A stretch of DNA of 64,000 nucleotides, taken from Streptomyces atroolivaceus. Its GTDB lineage: Bacteria; Actinomycetota; Actinomycetes; Streptomycetales; Streptomycetaceae. The stretch spans positions 62,001 to 126,000 of the forward strand of contig NZ_JNXG01000001.1 of NCBI RefSeq assembly GCF_000717025.1. The letters are read 5' to 3'. The notes under the pieces were generated by a model. That model searched no databases, was not told where the DNA came from, and was given only the letters and a program-made list of their open reading frames with translations. The position numbers and the translations under genes are program-made. Position 1 is the first letter of the stretch. Every line of letters starts with the position of its first letter. This document shows positions 9,414-17,631 of the stretch, one piece after another.

Positions 9414-9474
9414 TAGTCAAACTTGACTAGGAAGCGAAGGTAAACCCGCCGAAAGCATTAGTCAAACTTGATCA
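9414..9474 (-). promoter_or_regulatory. Promoter with two PadR-type operator boxes for the ABC exporter genes
   Basis: Two boxes share the core TAGTCAAACTTGA: a 16-bp near-palindrome TAGTCAAACTTGACTA at 9414-9429 and TAGTCAAACTTGATCA at 9459-9474, 45 bp centre to centre. On the minus strand, TTGACT (9465-9460), a 17-base spacer and TACCTT (9442-9437) form a good -35/-10 pair. The right box covers the -35 and the left box lies just after the -10, so a bound repressor would block RNA polymerase. The right box also overlaps the padR stop codon. Operator assignment to PadR is inference from position. Confidence 0.72.
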
Positions 9475-10113
9475 GTGAGCATCCCCGGCATCGGGGACCC
9501 CGGTGGCGAACGGGTTCTCCTCCCCTTCGGAGAGCACGCCGACGAAGGGCTCGCCCTCTCCCGCGAAGGTGTAGGCCCCCGCCTCGATCCGTGCGATCAG
9601 GCCGCGGGTCCACTCGGCACCCGCATCCGCCGAGTGCACCCACATGTTCATGATCTCGCCGATGTGCCCGATCGACTCCGGACCGTCCGACGGCGTCCAG
9701 TACTCCGTGACCGAGGCCCGCCAGCCCTCGATGGCGGCGACCCGTTCCCGTAGGAGCGCCACCGCCTCCGCCCGCTCCAGGTCGACGATGAAGCCGATAC
9801 CGGCCGAGAGCACGTCCACGCTCTGGTCGTACGAGGTCAGCGAGGCCCGCAGCAGGGTGAAGAACTCCTCCGTACCGCGCTCGGTGATCTCGTACTCGGT
9901 GCGGGGCGGGCCTCCGGCGGTGGACGGGGCGACCTCGTGCGCGAGGAGAAGTCCCTGCTTGGCCATCTGCTTGAGCGCGTGGTAGATCGACCCCGGCTTG
10001 GCGTTGGACCACTCGTGGGCGCCCCAGTACTCCAGGTCGTTGCGCACCTGATAGCCGTGCGCGCGGCCGTGCTGACGCACGGCACCCAGGACCAGGAGAC
10101 GGATCGCCGACAT
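9472..10113 (-). CDS. PadR family transcriptional regulator
   Basis: 213 residues. The N-terminal winged helix (MSAIRLLVLGAVRQHGRAHGYQVRNDLEYWG ... SIYHALKQMAKQGLL ... RTEYEITERGTEEFF) is the PadR fold, followed by a C-terminal helical effector/dimerisation domain with WTRGLIARIEAGAYTF. PadR proteins are usually repressors that release DNA on binding a small hydrophobic molecule and often control multidrug ABC exporters. ATG 10113 has GGTGG upstream. It is transcribed just ahead of the ABC genes with the operator-like boxes at its 3' end. No copy of the box was seen upstream of padR itself, so simple autoregulation through this box is not evident. Confidence 0.92.
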   Translation of the reverse strand: MSAIRLLVLGAVRQHGRAHGYQVRNDLEYWGAHEWSNAKPGSIYHALKQMAKQGLLLAHEVAPSTAGGPPRTEYEITERGTEEFFTLLRASLTSYDQSVDVLSAGIGFIVDLERAEAVALLRERVAAIEGWRASVTEYWTPSDGPESIGHIGEIMNMWVHSADAGAEWTRGLIARIEAGAYTFAGEGEPFVGVLSEGEENPFATGVPDAGDAH

Positions 10114-10339
10114 ACCACCCACCCTTTGTGATCGACCTCGACCAGCGTAGCCCGGCCCTTCGACGGCCGGGCCGAGGCCCTTCCCGCCGTCCGGCGTGCC
10201 GCCAGGGGTGCCGATGTGCCTGCATGCCGGCCGGTCTCCTCGGCCGGACGGACCAGCAGCCGGGCGCACGGATCGGCCGCCGGGGCGCCCCGGAACCCGT
10301 GACCCCCTCAGGCCGGATTCCGCCCCCTGCCGGCACCTG

Positions 10340-11797
10340 TCAGAAGGGAAAGACGGTCCGCCCGTGCTGCACCGAGATCCACTTCCGGGTGGTGAAGGCC
10401 TCCACGGCGGCCTCACCGTTCAGCCGCCCCATGCCGGACCTCTTCTCGCCCCCGAACGCGACCGCCGGATCGTCCTGCACGGTCGCGCCGTTGACGTGGA
10501 ACATCCCGCCGCGAATGCGCCGGGCGAACCGCACGCCGCGCTCGGCGTCCGCCGTGTGAACGGCGCCGCTCAGCCCGTAGGGACTGTCGTTGACGATGCG
10601 TACGGCGTCTTCCTCACCGTCGAAGGGCACCATCAGCGCCACGGGGCCGAAGATCTCCTGTTCCAGCAGCGGTGAGCCTTCGGGCAGCCCGGTCAGCACG
10701 GTCGGTTCGACGAGATTTCCCCGCGTGCGGCCGCGTACGAGCGCGGTGGCGCCGGCCTCGATCGCCCCGTCGACCAGCGCCGTCAGCGCCTCGGCCTGGA
10801 ACGCGCTGATCACCGGCCCGATACGGGTGTCCGGGTCACGCGGGTCCCCCGCCGGGAGGGCTGCCACCGCGGCGGCGAACCGCTCGGTGAACTCCTTCTC
10901 GACGGCCCGGTCCACCAGGATGCGATTGGCGGCCATGCTGACCTGCCCCTGGAACAGGAACCGGCTGTAGACGGCCGCCTGGACCGCGTGATCGAGATCG
11001 GCGTCCTCCAGTACGACCAGGGCGCTGTTGCCGCTCAGTTCGAGGATGGTCCTCTTGAAGAGCCCGGCGGCGACGGCGGCGACATGGCGGCCGACCCGGT
11101 CCGAACCGGTGAACGAGATCACCTTGGGCACGGGGTGCTGGATGAAGGAGTCGCCGATCTCGGCGCTGTCGGTGATCACGACGTTGAGAAGCCCCGGGGG
11201 CAGCCCCGCGTCCTCGAAGATCCGGGCCACCAGTCCGCCACCGGCGATCGGGGCGTGCTGATGGGGCTTCACCACGACCGCGTTGCCGAGCGCGAGCGCG
11301 GGGGCGGCCGTCTTCATCGTCACCAGGAAAGGGAAGTTGAAAGCGCTGATCACGCCGACGACCCCGACGGGCAACCGGTAGACCCGGTTCTCCTTGCCGT
11401 CGGCGACCGACGGCAGCAACCCGGCCACCGGGCGGAGCGCCTGCCCGGCAGCCTCACGCAGGAACTCCCGCGCGGCCCGGACCTCGTATTCGGCCCTCGC
11501 CCGCGTACCACCGAGCTCTTCGATGATCAGCTCGGTGATTTCACCGTCACGTTCGCCGACGAGCCGCACGGCGTTCTCCAGAACGGCCCGCCGCTCATAA
11601 GGACCGACCGCCGCCCATTCCCTCTGCGCGCGTTCGGCGGCCCGGTAGGCGAGGTCGACCTCCGCCGCTGTGGCGACGGTGACGGAGCAGAGTTTTTCGC
11701 CGTTGTAGGGATTGATATCGATGATGTCCCACGCACCGTTGCCGGTCAGCCACTCGCCGTCGATGTACTGGCGGGCCAGTTCACTGGGGAAGGACAT
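10340..11797 (-). CDS. Aldehyde dehydrogenase family protein with Ser at the catalytic Cys position
   Basis: 485 residues, full family length. The Rossmann and active-site landmarks are present: GVVGVISAFNFPFLVTMKTAAPALALGNAVVVKP, the FTGSDRVGR cofactor loop, the general-base Glu in ILELSGNS, EIFGPV and the C-terminal FGGEKRSGMGR. The nucleophile region reads FQGQVSMAANR, with Ser at residue 287 (codon AGC at 10939-10937) where the related benzaldehyde/vanillin dehydrogenases carry Cys. This predicts loss or strong change of oxidative activity. ATG 11797 (AAGGGA upstream) is preferred to a start at 11839. The XRE regulator gene lies 54 bases upstream on the same strand. Confidence 0.88.
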   Translation of the reverse strand: MSFPSELARQYIDGEWLTGNGAWDIIDINPYNGEKLCSVTVATAAEVDLAYRAAERAQREWAAVGPYERRAVLENAVRLVGERDGEITELIIEELGGTRARAEYEVRAAREFLREAAGQALRPVAGLLPSVADGKENRVYRLPVGVVGVISAFNFPFLVTMKTAAPALALGNAVVVKPHQHAPIAGGGLVARIFEDAGLPPGLLNVVITDSAEIGDSFIQHPVPKVISFTGSDRVGRHVAAVAAGLFKRTILELSGNSALVVLEDADLDHAVQAAVYSRFLFQGQVSMAANRILVDRAVEKEFTERFAAAVAALPAGDPRDPDTRIGPVISAFQAEALTALVDGAIEAGATALVRGRTRGNLVEPTVLTGLPEGSPLLEQEIFGPVALMVPFDGEEDAVRIVNDSPYGLSGAVHTADAERGVRFARRIRGGMFHVNGATVQDDPAVAFGGEKRSGMGRLNGEAAVEAFTTRKWISVQHGRTVFPF

Positions 11798-11851
11798 GCA
11801 ATCCCTTACTGCAGGCGCAGACTCCTGTCGGGCAGTCATCGTACTGGCGAT

Positions 11852-12736
11852 TCACGTCAATTGAAGGAGTCCCCGGAGAAGATCCCGGCTCTCCTCGGGC
11901 CCCGGGCTGTCCTCATGGAGACGGATCATGGCCTTTTCGTACTGGGCGACTTCTTCGGCCTTGTCCAGATAAAGCGCACTTGTCAGCTGCTCCAAATAGA
12001 CGATGTCCGACAGATCGGATTCAGGGAATCGCAGCATGGTGAATGCCCCGCTCTCACCGGCATGCCCGCCAAAACTGAAGGGCATCACCTGGAGGGTGAT
12101 ATTCGGCTGCTCCGACATATCGATCAGATGCCGCAATTGCGCACGCATCACCTCACGCCCGCCGTACGGCCGGCGTAGCGCCGCCTCGTCGAGCACGGCG
12201 TGGAAGCGCGGGGCGCGCTCGGAGACGAGCGCCTTCTGCCGCGCCAGCCGCAGGGCGACCCTGCGGTCGATCTCGGCCGCCGGTGCGCCGGGCATGCCAC
12301 GCGCGACGACGGCGTGGGCGTACGCCTCGGTCTGCAACAGTCCGTGCACGAACTGGACTTCGTAGATCCGGATGAGCGAGGCCGCCCCCTCCAGACCGAT
12401 ATACGTCTGGAACCAGCCGGGCAGCACATCGCCGTAACTGTGCCACCAGCCCGCCACGTTGGCCTCACGGGCCAGGCCCAGGAGCGAATCCCGCTCCGCC
12501 TCGTCCGTGACTCCGTACAGCGTGAGCAGGTCCTCGACGTCCCTGGCCTTGAAGCTCACCCGTCCCAACTCCATGCGGCTGATCTTCGATTCGGAGGCGC
12601 GGATGGAGTAGCCGGCCGCCTCACGGGTGATGCCGCGCGACTCACGCAGACGCCTGAGCTGTGAGCCCAGCAGGATGCGCCGCACCACAGAACCACTCGA
12701 CTCGCCTGCCGACACTGGCTTCCCAACCCTCCCCAT
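11852..12736 (-). CDS. Helix-turn-helix (XRE) regulator with DUF5753 domain
   Basis: About 294 residues from ATG 12736 (GGGAAG just upstream); in-frame GTG 12787 and TTG 12790 would add 17-18 residues. Residues about 20-80 are an XRE DNA-binding domain (LGSQLRRLRESRGITREAAGYSIRASESKISRMELGRVSFK), and the rest is DUF5753 with the usual WWHSYGDVLPGWFQTYIGLE and YIGLE...HGLLQTEAYA segments. The class includes WhiJ and AbaA-cluster regulators of streptomycete development and antibiotic production. It forms a dispersed trio with the ATPase-fold gene (divergent) and the DUF397 gene to its right, and may be co-transcribed with the aldehyde dehydrogenase gene. Confidence 0.9.
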   Translation of the reverse strand: MGRVGKPVSAGESSGSVVRRILLGSQLRRLRESRGITREAAGYSIRASESKISRMELGRVSFKARDVEDLLTLYGVTDEAERDSLLGLAREANVAGWWHSYGDVLPGWFQTYIGLEGAASLIRIYEVQFVHGLLQTEAYAHAVVARGMPGAPAAEIDRRVALRLARQKALVSERAPRFHAVLDEAALRRPYGGREVMRAQLRHLIDMSEQPNITLQVMPFSFGGHAGESGAFTMLRFPESDLSDIVYLEQLTSALYLDKAEEVAQYEKAMIRLHEDSPGPEESRDLLRGLLQLT

Positions 12737-12905
12737 CGCTTCCCGTACTTCAGGGTTCCCCCGAACCCCGGAGGCGGATTCTGCCACCAAAACGCTTCAG
12801 CCCGTACTCATTCGATTACAGAAATGGCAAGACTTTCCGAAAGCTCCAAAACTGCGAAGCGGAAGAAATGAGTCCGAACCGGCACGCTACCGGGCAGAAC
12901 CGTCG

Positions 12906-12934
12906 CGTGCACGTGCATCTGCCCTTGCATCTGC
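12906..12934. promoter_or_regulatory. Candidate operator, copy 1 (motif CGTGCACGTGCATCTGC)
   Basis: A 17-base motif at 12906-12922 contains the palindromic core TGCACGTGCA and is followed at 12927-12934 by a repeat of its right end (GCATCTGC). It lies in the divergent region between the XRE/DUF5753 gene and the ATPase-fold gene. An exact reverse-complement copy occurs upstream of the DUF397 gene. Confidence 0.5.
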
Positions 12935-13054
12935 TCCGCGCATTGGGAACCATGGGCCTCGCGCACCTGCGTGCTCGTTCGTGTTGTGCCGCTGTACCCG
13001 CAGTGCCCGCCAGAAGCAGTGCCGCTACAGCCGCGAATCCCGGGAGTGCCTCGC

Positions 13055-13615
13055 ATGGGGACGAATGGATCGACGATGCTCGAGCCGTTACGGCAGGGGC
13101 TTCCCCCCATCGACCCCTCGGCGGTCGCGGGCTCGGCCTCCTGCACGCTGCCGGCCCGGTACGAAGCGGTGGGCGGGGCACGGAAGTTCACGCGCACGAC
13201 CCTGACCTCCTGGGATCTTGGCGACCACTTCGACGATGTCGCCCTGGTCGTGTCCGAGCTGGTCACCAACGCACTGCGGCACGCCCTTCCGGCCGATGTC
13301 GCGCGCGAGCACCAGGACTCCACCGTACGGCTGCATCTGATGCGCTGGACCTCGCGGCTGGTGTGCGCGGTGCGCGATCCCAGCGAGAAGGGGCCCGTCG
13401 CGGGAGAGGCGCCGGATTCGGCCGAGTGCGGCCGGGGCCTGTTCCTCGTCGAGTCGTTCAGCGACTGCTGGGGCTGGCACCCGTCCCCCGTACCGGCCGG
13501 GGACACGCCCCCCGACGGAGGATTCGGCAAGGTGGTCTGGGCCCTGTTCCGGCTGACGGACCACACGGCGCAGGAGCGTCCCGTCCCGGTCGACGCGTTC
13601 CCCGAGAGCCGGTAG
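13055..13615 (+). CDS. ATP-binding protein of the anti-sigma/histidine-kinase fold (HATPase_c)
   Basis: 186 residues from ATG 13055, with GGGAG upstream. The N-box VVSELVTNALRHAL keeps the Glu and Asn needed for Mg-ATP, and the G-box region CGRGLFLVESFSDCWGW follows. Proteins like this accompany DUF5753 and DUF397 genes in streptomycetes and are thought to act as regulatory ATPases rather than classical sensor kinases. It is divergent from the XRE gene and converges on the DUF397 gene, with a GC-rich 94-base gap. A start at 12971 is possible but would run across the upstream region close to the operator-like motif and lacks family similarity. Confidence 0.85.
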   Translation: MGTNGSTMLEPLRQGLPPIDPSAVAGSASCTLPARYEAVGGARKFTRTTLTSWDLGDHFDDVALVVSELVTNALRHALPADVAREHQDSTVRLHLMRWTSRLVCAVRDPSEKGPVAGEAPDSAECGRGLFLVESFSDCWGWHPSPVPAGDTPPDGGFGKVVWALFRLTDHTAQERPVPVDAFPESR

Positions 13616-13709
13616 GGACGGCGGGCGCTGCCACGCGCCCGGGCCCGCGACGGGGCGCGGCCCGTCGGCGGTGAGCCGCGGGTCGTCCGGCCCGGGGGCC
13701 TCCGTGCGG

Positions 13710-13952
13710 TCAGCCGCCCGCGGCCAGGTGGTCGAACTCCCCGTCCTTGACACCGAGCAGCAGCGCCTCGATCTCGGCCGGTGTATAGACCAGGGCGGGC
13801 CCGTCGGGGTGGCGCGAGTTCCGCATCGCCACATTCCCGCCGGGCAGTTTCGCGAACTCCACGCATGATCCCTGGGAGTTGCTGTGTCTGCTCTTCTGCC
13901 AGACGACCCCGCGAAGCTCTGTGGCCGCCATGCCGTTGTACACGTGGTGCAC
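13710..13952 (-). CDS. DUF397 domain-containing small protein
   Basis: 80 residues from GTG 13952 (GGGGAG six bases upstream); ATG 13931 would give 73 residues and TTG 13973 87. The sequence WQKSRHSNSQGSCVEFAKLPGG, then AMRNSRHPDGPALVYTPAEIEALLLGVKDGEFD is the canonical DUF397 pattern. DUF397 proteins are encoded beside DUF5753 regulators and have been proposed to act as their small partner or antitoxin-like modulators. Here it is separated from its presumed partner by the ATPase-fold gene, but shares the 17-base upstream motif with them. Confidence 0.9.
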   Translation of the reverse strand: MHHVYNGMAATELRGVVWQKSRHSNSQGSCVEFAKLPGGNVAMRNSRHPDGPALVYTPAEIEALLLGVKDGEFDHLAAGG

Positions 13953-14291
13953 AGGACGCTCCCCGAGTTGCAAGGTGCAAATGTCAACTAGCTCGGATCA
14001 TAGCTGTGTTCATATGCCAATGCATGAGCAGATGCACGTGCACGCCGGGTGCGCGCCCGATTACAGGTTTGCCCCCGATCCGGGCACCCGCGTGTTCGCC
14101 CTTCCCCGCCCTCTATGAGGAACAGACGAACGGCACGCCAATTTGGCTCCCACTTCCTGGAGTTGTTCCGTTCGCCCTTGGTGGTCCGCGCGGCCTTTCG
14201 GCCCTGAATCCACTCCGGGGAACTCCGTACGGCCAGGTTTCCGCACTCCGGATGCCTTCTCACGGCCGCACCTCACACCGGCCGGCACCTC
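13953..14291. other. Intergenic region with operator-like motif
   Basis: About 340 bases without a convincing gene on either strand. The part nearest the DUF397 gene is relatively A+T-rich, holds the second copy of the 17-base motif (14028-14044) and presumably the DUF397 promoter. Nothing else recognisable was seen. Confidence 0.6.
14028..14044. promoter_or_regulatory. Candidate operator, copy 2 (motif GCAGATGCACGTGCACG)
   Basis: Exact reverse complement of the motif at 12906-12922, sharing the palindromic core TGCACGTGCA. It is 76 bases upstream of the preferred DUF397 start. A related CACGTG core also occurs inside the DUF397 5' end (about 13938-13946). Confidence 0.5.
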
Positions 14292-16373
14292 CTATGCCCG
14301 CCCGCTGCTGATCTCCAGCGCACGCGAGAAGTCCTCCAGGGCTCGCAGCAGCAGGGTCGCCCCGTTCTTCACGAAGGGGTCCGGTGGGGGCCCCGGGGCG
14401 GCGTCCCGGCGCGCCAGCGCCTCCCTGACCGGTTCCCAGTCCGGCACACGGCGCTCCCGCACCGCCTTGGCGCCCTCCTCGGTGGCCCGGAGCAGCGCGG
14501 CGGCCAGCCCCGCGGCCTCCGGCACGGGCGTGGCGGACGCGGCGGGAAGGTGGGCCTCCATGAGCATCGCGACCCGGCCGAACTGGGCGAGGGCGTCCTG
14601 GGCGTCCGCCGCGGAGGTCCGCGAGATGCCCCGGTGGCGCACGGGCTCGTGCCGGGCCGTCTCCAGCGCCTCCTGCCAGGCGACGCGGGCCTCCCGGGTG
14701 GTGAGGAGTGCCTTGCGTACGTCGTCCAGGCTCCTGGACGCGGGATCGGCGTACCGGTCGAGGACCGTGGCCGCGTAGCGCCCGTCCGTGATGACCCAGT
14801 TGGCCAGCCGGTCGCGCAGCCTCGGAGTCTCCCAGGCCGGGTAGAGGGCGTACGCCGCCATCGCGAGGAGCCCCCCGGCGAGGGTCAGCACGACCCGCTC
14901 GGGCACGGTCTGCGACCAGTCGTCGCCCGCCATGCCGAGCAGGAACACGACGTACGCGGAGACGCAGACCTGGCTGACCGCGTATCCGGTGCGCATCAGC
15001 AGGTACATCAGCCCGGCGCTGACGACGGCGAGGAGGGCGGAGAGCTGCGCGTTCGGGTGCGCGGCCTGCACGATGCCGGTGGCGACGGCCACGCCCAGCA
15101 CGGTCCCGAGGAAGCGGGCCACGGACCGCGAGTACGTCTGGGTGAATTCCGGGCGCATGACCATCACGGCGGTCATCGGCGCCCAGTAGCCGTGGCCCAG
15201 CGGCAGCAGACCGCCGAGGACGTAGCCAGCCGCGGTCACCGCCGACACCCGCTCCGCGTGGCGCAGGATCGTGGAGCCCCGGCGCATCTCGCGGCGCATG
15301 GAGCGGTAGATGACGGGGACCAGTCGCAGCAGGGTGGGCCTGCTGCGGTGCGGGACGAGTGGCTCGCCGGGCGTCCTGTCGTCCGTACCGGTCCCCTCGG
15401 CGATCTCGATGACGTCGGCGAGGAGGGAGGTGAGCCGGTCGGCGGCCCGGCGGGGCGGGCCGGTGAGGATGACCTCGGTGTCCGGGGACTTCAGTACGGA
15501 GAGCGCCGTCTCGTCCAGCCGCACCGGGTCCCCGTGGCGTACCGCCCGGGCAGCGGAGTCGAGCAGGGATCCGGCGGCACCGAGGATCTCCCGCGCCCAG
15601 TAGCGTTCGGGCCCCTCGGCCGGGACGCCGAGGGCGGGATCGGCCAGCGAGGCGAGGACCGGCCGCAGCCGTTCGGCGACCCCGCGGGCGCCGTGCAGGT
15701 CGGCGGGGCGGCGCCGGGCCTGGCGCGGGGTGACGGCGGCCGCGTTGCGCGCGGTCATCAGCGGTACGGGGTCGAACGGGGCGACCGGGTCGTGCCGCAG
15801 CCTGCGGGCGTAGTCGGCCTCGCCGGCCAGGGCGTCGGCGAGGGCGTCGCGCTGCGCGCCCCATCTGCGGACCGGGAACAGCACGATCAGCGCGGCCTGG
15901 ACGAGCCCGCCGAACGCCATCATCGCGGCGTGTGCGGCGGCGTCGGCGACGGAGGTGGGCAGGGTGATCGTGACCAGCATGATCGCGACGTTGGAGCCCG
16001 CGATGATGCCGCCGGTCGGCCCCGCCGCCCAGGTCATCCCGGCGGCGAACGTCCAGAGGACCAGCAGGACCAGGAAGAGCAGGGTGTGGGACACGGTGAC
16101 GTAGCCGACGAACGTCGACACGGCCAGACTGGCCCCGGAGACCAGGGCGAGCACCGGCCGGGGGCGCCAGCTGCGCTGGAAGGTGGCGATGGCCGCCTGG
16201 AACGCGCCGAACGCGGAGCCGGCGGCGATCGCCGGGCCGAAGAGCGCCAGGCTCACCCCGACGACGAGGGCGAGGCCGGCGGCGCCCCGCAACGCGATGA
16301 GCGGTTCGAGACGCTGCCGCTCGATCGTCAGCCCCGAGCGGGCGGTCTCCCTCAGCGCCCGGAGCCAGCTCAT
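14292..16373 (-). CDS. FUSC family (aromatic acid exporter-like) membrane protein
   Basis: 693 residues. Two membrane blocks are visible, roughly residues 25-165 and 375-500, each with about six hydrophobic segments, separated by a cytoplasmic region; this is the duplicated FUSC layout. The segment VLGGLLPLGHGYWAPMTAVMVMRPEF followed by YSRSVARFLGTVLGVAVAT is the family hallmark. Relatives (AaeB, YccS, plant ALMT) move aromatic or organic acids. The substrate here is unknown. ATG 16373 is the only good start. It stands alone between the DUF397 and DUF2786 genes. Confidence 0.88.
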   Translation of the reverse strand: MSWLRALRETARSGLTIERQRLEPLIALRGAAGLALVVGVSLALFGPAIAAGSAFGAFQAAIATFQRSWRPRPVLALVSGASLAVSTFVGYVTVSHTLLFLVLLVLWTFAAGMTWAAGPTGGIIAGSNVAIMLVTITLPTSVADAAAHAAMMAFGGLVQAALIVLFPVRRWGAQRDALADALAGEADYARRLRHDPVAPFDPVPLMTARNAAAVTPRQARRRPADLHGARGVAERLRPVLASLADPALGVPAEGPERYWAREILGAAGSLLDSAARAVRHGDPVRLDETALSVLKSPDTEVILTGPPRRAADRLTSLLADVIEIAEGTGTDDRTPGEPLVPHRSRPTLLRLVPVIYRSMRREMRRGSTILRHAERVSAVTAAGYVLGGLLPLGHGYWAPMTAVMVMRPEFTQTYSRSVARFLGTVLGVAVATGIVQAAHPNAQLSALLAVVSAGLMYLLMRTGYAVSQVCVSAYVVFLLGMAGDDWSQTVPERVVLTLAGGLLAMAAYALYPAWETPRLRDRLANWVITDGRYAATVLDRYADPASRSLDDVRKALLTTREARVAWQEALETARHEPVRHRGISRTSAADAQDALAQFGRVAMLMEAHLPAASATPVPEAAGLAAALLRATEEGAKAVRERRVPDWEPVREALARRDAAPGPPPDPFVKNGATLLLRALEDFSRALEISSGRA

Positions 16374-16427
16374 GGACCGAGCGTAGCCGGATTCTCCGGC
16401 AATCCCGACTTATGCCGCCCAGCGGAT

Positions 16428-17603
16428 CTAACGGCGGATTTCCGGCCCTGCTCCACCCATCCTGGCCCGGTCGGCGGCGGCCGTGCCGTGGGTCCAGCCC
16501 TCGGCGTCCGTCGCCCCGCGCAGCCGGGTCGTGGTGGTCCTCGGGAACATCCGCTCCGCGGTGCCCGTGACGGCGACGTCCCGGGCGGCCAGGACCGGCA
16601 GCAGGGCCCCGGTCCCACCGTCACGGCCCTCGGATCCGGCCTCCGAGCCCGCCGCGGCGGTGACCCGTGCGGTGTCCGCCGCGAGACGGCTGCCCAGGCG
16701 CTGGGCGTACGCCATCAGGAAGGACTGCCGGAAGGTCTTGGTCCGCTTGCGTCCGCCGGCCCGCTGCCCGGCCTCCGCCTTCGTCATCGCCGCGTTGCCC
16801 TGCACCAGCAGGGAGGTGAAGAGCAGCTCGACGGCTTCCAGGTCCGGCTCGAAGCCCACGACCGTGGTGAAGCCGAACTCGCTGTTCCACACGGCACGGC
16901 ACCGGTTCGCCGAGGCGACGGAGTCGAGCAGGACGGCCTTGGCGCTCTCGTACGGGGCGTCGACCCCGATCCGGACGGCCCCCGGCGCGTCGGCGCTGTG
17001 CGTCCGGGCGGCGAGGAGCGCCTCGTCGATGCTGTGCCGCGCCATCAGTTCCTGTGCCTTGGTGGTGAGCGCCTCGGCCTCCTCCGGGAAGCCCGTCGCC
17101 TCCGCCTTCGCGAGCAGCGCCCGGATCCTGGTGAGCATCCGGGGCTCACCGTGGGCCGGCGGCCGGTGCGGAGCGTCGGCGGCCGTGCCGGGCGGCGGCC
17201 CGACCGGCTCGATGACCGGGAGCCTCAGCAGGAGCCGGTACAGCTCCAGGAGCGCGGAGGCGTACGTGAAGCGGTCGGGCCGGTTCCGGGGCGCCGGTGC
17301 GGGCATCGCGGCGAGCTGGTCCGCCCAGCGTGCCGGCAGCTGCCCGTAACCCGCCGTCTCCGCCCCGATCAGCGCGGCGACGAGCGCGGCCCCGGTCTCG
17401 TCCAGCTCGCGCCGGACGATCCGTACGACGTCGGCGGGCTGCCAGCCGCGCGACCAGGCCCGCCGGACGAACTCCTCGCCCCGGCGGTGCAGCTCCTCGT
17501 CGGCCGAGGGGTCCGCGGCGAGCAGGGATGCGCCGGTGTCCAGCCCCGCGTCGCCGTCCGAATAGAGGGCCGCGGCACACGCCCGGTCGATCACCGATTC
17601 CAT
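16428..17603 (-). CDS. DUF2786 domain-containing protein
   Basis: 391 residues, soluble. The DUF2786 helix pair is at about residues 155-195 (RIRALLAKAEATGFPEEAEALTTKAQELMARHSID). The rest matches streptomycete homologues: an N-terminal helical part with WSRGWQPADVVRIVRREL, then VGFEPDLEAVELLFTSLLVQGNAAM and KTFRQSFLMAYAQRLGSRL. DUF2786 proteins resemble some phage/plasmid proteins, but no biochemical function is established. ATG 17603 chosen as the first start of the conserved reading. It follows the oxidoreductase gene on the same strand with a 28-base gap, so the two may share a transcript. Confidence 0.85.
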   Translation of the reverse strand: MESVIDRACAAALYSDGDAGLDTGASLLAADPSADEELHRRGEEFVRRAWSRGWQPADVVRIVRRELDETGAALVAALIGAETAGYGQLPARWADQLAAMPAPAPRNRPDRFTYASALLELYRLLLRLPVIEPVGPPPGTAADAPHRPPAHGEPRMLTRIRALLAKAEATGFPEEAEALTTKAQELMARHSIDEALLAARTHSADAPGAVRIGVDAPYESAKAVLLDSVASANRCRAVWNSEFGFTTVVGFEPDLEAVELLFTSLLVQGNAAMTKAEAGQRAGGRKRTKTFRQSFLMAYAQRLGSRLAADTARVTAAAGSEAGSEGRDGGTGALLPVLAARDVAVTGTAERMFPRTTTTRLRGATDAEGWTHGTAAADRARMGGAGPEIRR

Positions 17604-17631
17604 CGGGCCAGGTTAGGCGGCGGCCGGCCGC

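Noticed and set aside
9388..9420. TTG start at 9420 for the DrrA-like ATPase
   Set aside because: Lies inside an operator-like palindrome right after the predicted -10; GTG 9387 is a better placed start, though not proven.
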